This document shows positions 60,011 through 64,000 of a stretch of DNA of 64,000 nt, one piece after another (within the stretch, counting starts at the first letter, position 1; every line of letters starts with the position of its first letter). A program made the position numbers and the translations under genes. Source of the stretch: Algoriphagus sp. PAP.12 (GTDB taxonomy: Bacteria; Bacteroidota; Bacteroidia; Cytophagales; Cyclobacteriaceae); contig NZ_JAPPSQ010000004.1 in assembly GCF_026652115.1 (NCBI RefSeq), forward strand, positions 1-64,000. The letters run 5' to 3'. The notes beneath the pieces were generated by a model. The model saw nothing but the letters and a program-made list of their open reading frames with translations, was not told the DNA's origin and did not search any database.

Positions 60011-62742
60011 CAGAACCTGAAATTGTAGGTTACGAACGGAATCTGACTACCAAAAATAGATAATTTATATCCTTGAAGAGATCCACCCTGCGGCACAAAA
60101 TAAATTGAATATGGATTGGCTCTACCGAGCAAATTGTAAACCCCAAATGACCATGAAGAATGTGCGAGTTTTCTCACCTTATGATTTCCTTCTAAATTAA
60201 TAGACAAGTCCAACCTCAAATAATCCGGAACCCGCTGCGCATTTCTTTCAGTGAAGTACACCCGTTCACTTCCTCCGTATTCAAACTTGCTTACTGGCAA
60301 AGTTATAGGCCTTCCGGTGCTGTAATTACCAGAAAATGTGGCATTGAATCTCTTGCTCACCTCATAATTTAAAATCAAAACAGCATGATGTGGTTGATCA
60401 AAGTTGCTGGAGTACTCCTCTCCATCATTGATCTTTTCTTTCGTCTCATCTTGATTGGTTCTGAGTAAAGATCGGGCATAGGTATAGGAAACAGACCCTG
60501 TCAATCTTCCGCTACTTCTTTTCAAAAACAACTCCAGACCATAGGCTCTTCCATCGGTGTTTAGGACATCTTGCTCGACATCATCGTTGAGTATAATCGT
60601 CGCTCCACTCCTGTAGTCCAATAGGTTTCGCATGGTTTTGTAATATACTTCAGCTGAAAATTCTAAGGTATTCAAAGCCATGTTTCTGAAATATCCTAGA
60701 GCATATTGGATTCCGGTTTGTGGACGAATAAACTCATCACTTAACTTCCATGTATCAGTTGGAGAGATGACAGAAGTATTACTCAATAGGTGGATATTCT
60801 GTCGCATGGAGTTCACTCCAGCTTTTAAAGAAGATTGATTATTCAATGAATATCTAGCAGAAAACCTGAATTCAGGACCATGGTATGTTTTGATAAACTT
60901 ACCAGATTCATGATTCACCTCACCTGTCACATCCTGTTCGGAATGAGAGGAACCATCGGGATAGGTAAACGTAGTCTGTGGACCCAGGTAGTTGTACAGG
61001 TTATATCTAAGTCCCCCACTGACCATCCATTCATCATTAATTTCAAATTCATCAGAGAAATACAAGGAAGTTTCTAGAGCTTGTTCTCTTTCAACTTCAT
61101 CGGAAATCACAATGGATTCAGGTCCATAAGGTCTGATTTTCCCCGGATCCAATCGGATATGGTTTAGGTGAATTCCATAATTGAAAATATGCTGATCTCC
61201 ATGATCCTGACGAATATCAAGCTTAGCAAAGGTTTGGTCGATACCGAATCCAAATTGATAGGAATTCAAAGGATTGTCCTCTCCCGTAATATCAAAATCA
61301 TAGGAATCTCTACCTCCCGAAAAGCTTGCCTCAACCTGCTCATTAAAATAATGGGTCCATTTTGCAGCGAAATTCTGGTTTTGGTAGCCATATACTGTAT
61401 CAGGATCAAATCGGAAATTATCCTTGCTCAAATAGCCTGTAAACTCAAATACATCCTTTTCACCAAATTGATGGCTTACATTCAAATTGACATCGTAAAA
61501 ATTGGCCCGACTGGCATTAAAATCTGCTCTATCCTCCAGCCAATCCAAAACCCAATCTGAATAAGTGCTTCTGCCTGCAACCAAAAAGGTTGTGTTTTCT
61601 CCCAATGGCCCTTCCAAACTTAGCCTACTTGTCAGCAAGCCTATACCTCCACTTCCGCCAATTTTATCAGTTCTCCCGAACTTAGGTTTGACCTGCAATA
61701 CAGAAGAGAGCCTTCCTCCATAGCTCGCCGGAATACCTGCCTTATGAAGATCAACACTCTCCACTGCATCTGCATTGATCGCTGAGAAAAACCCAAATAA
61801 ATGGGAAGGATTGAAAAGAGTGGAATTTTCATAAAGCACCAAGTTTTGATCGGCCGCTCCACCTCGTACATTGAAACCTACACTTGCCTCACCTACTGTA
61901 TTCACACCTGGTAGAACCAAAATCCCCTTGAGTACATCCACCTCTCCCAATACCGCAGGAAGCTTTTTCATCTCCGTCACTGACAAAGTCTGAACTCCCA
62001 TTTCTGGTCTGCTGATATGGTTGATCGCGCCGGAGTTTACCACTACCTCACTTAGAGAGTAAATACTTTCCCCAATATTCATATTCAACTCCCCATCTCC
62101 TCTCAGGTCAATCAATCTTTGCTCTATATATCCTCCTAGATTTTGGATATAAATAGTATGTTTCCCTACCGGCAAAACAATACTGTATGTACCGTCTGGG
62201 GCAGAAACTGACCGGGTAAAATCAATCTTTTCAAAAACGATAGCACCGGAAATGGGTTCTCCATTTTCTAAGCTTGTAACGACTCCACTCAGTTTCGCCT
62301 TTGTCCGTCCAGGTGTCAATTCTCCAATGACAAACCGATTATTCCTTACAAACGCCTCATCCACCTGACCATTTAGATCTGTATCAGACCTAGAAATATT
62401 CCTAAAAAATCCATCAGGAAGCTGAGTTTGTAATTTTTCTCCCTTGGAAATAAAAACACTGTTTTCATTCCCGAATGAATAGTGTAAATCAGTCTTTAGG
62501 AAAATAGCATCCAGCAAATCACTCAATTTACTTTTGTCGGCTTGTAAGTTTACCGTAAGATCTGATATATCTTGAGCCTTAAAATAAAATTGGTAGGATG
62601 TCTCTTCCTCCACCCTTTCCATGAATCTTTGGAAAGATATTCCAGGAAAAAATCCACTGATCCTAGGCTCTTGAATATCCTGAGAGAAGGACAATTTTGT
62701 CCCAATCAATAGAAAAAGAAATACAAAATAAAATTGTTTCAT
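60010..62742 (-). CDS. TonB-dependent receptor with STN and carboxypeptidase-regulatory-like domains
   Basis: The 910-residue protein has a signal peptide (about 1-20, ending SFSQ), an STN domain (about 30-105: ISFQRFMERVEEETSYQFYF, LSDLLDAIFLKTDLHYSF), a carboxypeptidase-regulatory-like domain (about 150-230: KLSGVVTSLENGEPISGAIVF), a plug (about 255-345: GVNTVGEASVGFNVRGGAADQNLVLYEN, SFG-type AGIPASYGGRLSSVL) and a 22-strand barrel ending in FVTYNFRF. STN domains signal to anti-sigma factors, but no FecR/ECF pair is in the window. It is coupled to the DUF4249 gene by a one-base overlap. It lies 4 bases after the 235-residue gene. The ATG at 62742 (MKQFYF) gives the signal peptide. Confidence 0.93.
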   Translation of the reverse strand: MKQFYFVFLFLLIGTKLSFSQDIQEPRISGFFPGISFQRFMERVEEETSYQFYFKAQDISDLTVNLQADKSKLSDLLDAIFLKTDLHYSFGNENSVFISKGEKLQTQLPDGFFRNISRSDTDLNGQVDEAFVRNNRFVIGELTPGRTKAKLSGVVTSLENGEPISGAIVFEKIDFTRSVSAPDGTYSIVLPVGKHTIYIQNLGGYIEQRLIDLRGDGELNMNIGESIYSLSEVVVNSGAINHISRPEMGVQTLSVTEMKKLPAVLGEVDVLKGILVLPGVNTVGEASVGFNVRGGAADQNLVLYENSTLFNPSHLFGFFSAINADAVESVDLHKAGIPASYGGRLSSVLQVKPKFGRTDKIGGSGGIGLLTSRLSLEGPLGENTTFLVAGRSTYSDWVLDWLEDRADFNASRANFYDVNLNVSHQFGEKDVFEFTGYLSKDNFRFDPDTVYGYQNQNFAAKWTHYFNEQVEASFSGGRDSYDFDITGEDNPLNSYQFGFGIDQTFAKLDIRQDHGDQHIFNYGIHLNHIRLDPGKIRPYGPESIVISDEVEREQALETSLYFSDEFEINDEWMVSGGLRYNLYNYLGPQTTFTYPDGSSHSEQDVTGEVNHESGKFIKTYHGPEFRFSARYSLNNQSSLKAGVNSMRQNIHLLSNTSVISPTDTWKLSDEFIRPQTGIQYALGYFRNMALNTLEFSAEVYYKTMRNLLDYRSGATIILNDDVEQDVLNTDGRAYGLELFLKRSSGRLTGSVSYTYARSLLRTNQDETKEKINDGEEYSSNFDQPHHAVLILNYEVSKRFNATFSGNYSTGRPITLPVSKFEYGGSERVYFTERNAQRVPDYLRLDLSINLEGNHKVRKLAHSSWSFGVYNLLGRANPYSIYFVPQGGSLQGYKLSIFGSQIPFVTYNFRF

Positions 62743-62746
62743 TGGG

Positions 62747-63454
62747 TCAATTGTCATTGAGGTTTTGCGCCTCAGAAATGGCTATGGATAAATATTCCTC
62801 TGGCTCAGATTTAAACCTTACACCTTGCTTTTTCATCCGCTTTTTCAACTCTTTTTTATTTACTTTTAAAATTTCTGGGATTTGTCTAGTTCTATTTACC
62901 CGAAAAAACTCCCCATCTCTCCATAGGAAGTATTCCGTTTTCTCTATAAACACATCGGTATATTTACTAATGTCATTTTTGTCTTTAGTGGTCTTATATT
63001 CTTTGACCAAAGCCAACACCTCGCCCTCATTCAGTACTTTGTACAGCCCATTTAAATGATATAGAAACCCTTGATTTCCTTCAAAAAACTGAAATCTATC
63101 ACCATTGGCTAATCTGAACTGATCTACTTTTTCAGGGTTGATCAGAATTTTCTGATTATAGATCGGATGAAAAGTCAACACTTGATCTCTATAAGAATCG
63201 TACATCAATGGAACTTGGGGATATGTAATCCCATTGATTTGAAGGCTCCCATTTTCAAATTGTCTAGAAAAGTAGAATGGATGACCCTCAATAGTTTTGG
63301 GAGCTTCAGCATATTGCCCACCTGTAATTAATTCCTGGAAATAAGGAATCTCCTGCTTATAAGAAGCTAAATACTTCAGACTATCGCTCGCAACTTGAGC
63401 TCTCGCAGAAGAAGCAAAAACAAGAAATAAAATGAAAAATTTAATTTCTTTCAT
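62747..63454 (-). CDS. Unrecognised secreted protein encoded before the TonB receptor
   Basis: This 235-residue protein has a signal peptide (1-19, ending ARAQ). The rest is mixed alpha/beta with GHPFYFSRQFENGSLQINGITYPQVPLMYDSYRDQVL, FRLANGDRFQFFEGNQGFLYHLNG and a very basic C-terminal helix (KVNKKELKKRMKKQG). I recognise no named family. It sits 4 bases upstream of the TonB receptor start in the same operon, so it is likely a receptor partner or assembly factor. About 110 bases separate it from the preceding DUF4249 gene. Confidence 0.7.
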   Translation of the reverse strand: MKEIKFFILFLVFASSARAQVASDSLKYLASYKQEIPYFQELITGGQYAEAPKTIEGHPFYFSRQFENGSLQINGITYPQVPLMYDSYRDQVLTFHPIYNQKILINPEKVDQFRLANGDRFQFFEGNQGFLYHLNGLYKVLNEGEVLALVKEYKTTKDKNDISKYTDVFIEKTEYFLWRDGEFFRVNRTRQIPEILKVNKKELKKRMKKQGVRFKSEPEEYLSIAISEAQNLNDN

Positions 63455-63565
63455 ACAGCAAAATACGATTCATATAAGGCAATGATTCAACATTATTCAA
63501 AATATTTTTAGTCGGTTCAGACAATATTTAAAAGGATGTTTCAAAACCCACATCAGTCATCCAAG

Positions 63566-64000
63566 TTAGTTTTCCCAAAAGTCAGGTGCGACATTGCTTC
63601 CTCTCAAGGTACAGTCTACACATCTCTCAGTAGAATATAAATAGCCAATTGGAATCAATCCATTTTGGTTATAAATGGGGTATGTAGGGACTTTTGACCC
63701 AAAGCGAAACTCACTTTCGTAATCAGCAACAAAAACAGTATCCTGCCCCAAAGAGCAACCAAAATAGTCATCAACCTCGGGTTGCCAAGGATACACCTCC
63801 AGGATATCAATAAACAGCCTTTTCTGACTCACTTTTCCTAAACCAACTTGACCGATAACCGGAATTTCAGGATTTTGGTCATGAACCATATTTCCTTGAA
63901 CCTGAGATGGAAGAGGGCTAAAAATTGTTCCTAAATCATCCGTATTTTCTCTTAGGTTTTCCCAAAATTCTGTTGCATCTGGCGTCAAAGCTTTCTGTGT
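63566..64000 (-). CDS. DUF4249 protein, 5' end beyond the window
   Basis: The final 144 residues of a third DUF4249 protein are visible on the minus strand; the frame stays open to the right edge, so the start lies outside. It shows TQKALTPDATEFWENLRENTDDLGTIFSPLPS, matching the AVEFWE...SPLPS segment of copies A and B, and the tail RCVDCTLRGSNVAPDFW. Any methionine placed at 63988 is an artefact of a TTG codon. It would precede the 235-residue gene in the same direction and may belong to a neighbouring receptor unit. The remainder of the gene needs sequence beyond the window. Confidence 0.88.
   Translation of the reverse strand, partial: TQKALTPDATEFWENLRENTDDLGTIFSPLPSQVQGNMVHDQNPEIPVIGQVGLGKVSQKRLFIDILEVYPWQPEVDDYFGCSLGQDTVFVADYESEFRFGSKVPTYPIYNQNGLIPIGYLYSTERCVDCTLRGSNVAPDFWEN

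Noticed and set aside
63986..63988. Apparent start codon of the right-edge DUF4249 gene
   Set aside because: It is a TTG inside the conserved domain; the frame stays open to the edge, so the gene is truncated by the window.
1..64000. CRISPR arrays, insertion sequences, prophage, rRNA or tRNA genes
   Set aside because: No regularly spaced repeats, transposase or integrase motifs, and no cloverleaf or rRNA sequence were seen on either strand.

Overview
The window is a stretch of ordinary chromosome from a Bacteroidota bacterium. It most resembles the Cytophagales/Cyclobacteriaceae (Algoriphagus-like); this placement is inference from gene content, not from a marker search. Supporting signs are promoters of the form TTG-N19..21-TAnnTTTG, starts without Shine-Dalgarno sequences, a type IX secretion (T9SS) C-terminal sorting domain, DUF4249/DUF4835/DUF5723 families, a fused alpha-beta E1 dehydrogenase, an OstA-like protein and an STN-domain TonB receptor. 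I see no rRNA, tRNA, CRISPR array, insertion sequence or prophage. A strong promoter near the left edge fires out of the window and could serve a stable-RNA operon beyond it.

Layout. 0.2-5.3 kb (minus): two DUF1080 secreted proteins, a signal-less metal-chelate receptor-like protein, an M42 aminopeptidase and a propionyl-CoA-carboxylase-type carboxyltransferase. 5.5-15.6 kb (plus): a Ppx/GppA phosphatase, an Ldh2-type dehydrogenase, two tandem Gfo/Idh/MocA oxidoreductases with twin-arginine leaders, a GNAT acetyltransferase, the fused branched-chain E1, a DUF5723 protein and a small outer-membrane barrel. 15.6-30.1 kb: a beta-propeller lipoprotein, a NamZ-type muramidase, a three-gene RND efflux operon with two different pump subunits, a hotdog thioesterase, an SGNH hydrolase plus GH95-like enzyme pair, and an RlpA-like protein. 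30.3-34.6 kb: sbcD-sbcC.

34.7-37.4 kb holds a compact minus-strand cluster: a MarR regulator, YceI, a ring-cleaving (VOC) dioxygenase and a carboxylesterase. It resembles the Bacillus MhqR/MhqED quinone-detoxification set. The marR and yceI promoters carry the same ATGTATA-n-ACAT palindrome, which is probably the MarR operator. 37.5-48.6 kb (minus) is mainly housekeeping: alpha/beta hydrolase, amidohydrolase, fabI, then the conserved recN-porD(DUF4835)-coaBC-rpoZ-bamD run (transcribed from bamD), a small T9SS cargo and an OstA-like protein. 48.7-56.1 kb (plus): tilS with an overlapping cyclic-nucleotide-binding protein, mdh, a 912-residue unrecognised membrane-anchored protein, and an MscS channel.

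56.1-64.0 kb (minus) is one tightly packed outer-membrane operon. It comprises a truncated DUF4249 gene at the right edge, an unrecognised 235-residue secreted protein, a TonB-dependent receptor with an STN domain, two more DUF4249 lipoproteins and a secreted protein with a plug-like domain but no barrel. It looks like an uptake system in which DUF4249 lipoproteins replace SusD; its substrate is not evident. I found no clearly undescribed defence or mobile system. The best candidates for new biology are this operon, the MarR-controlled detoxification cluster and several structured RNA elements overlapping gene boundaries.
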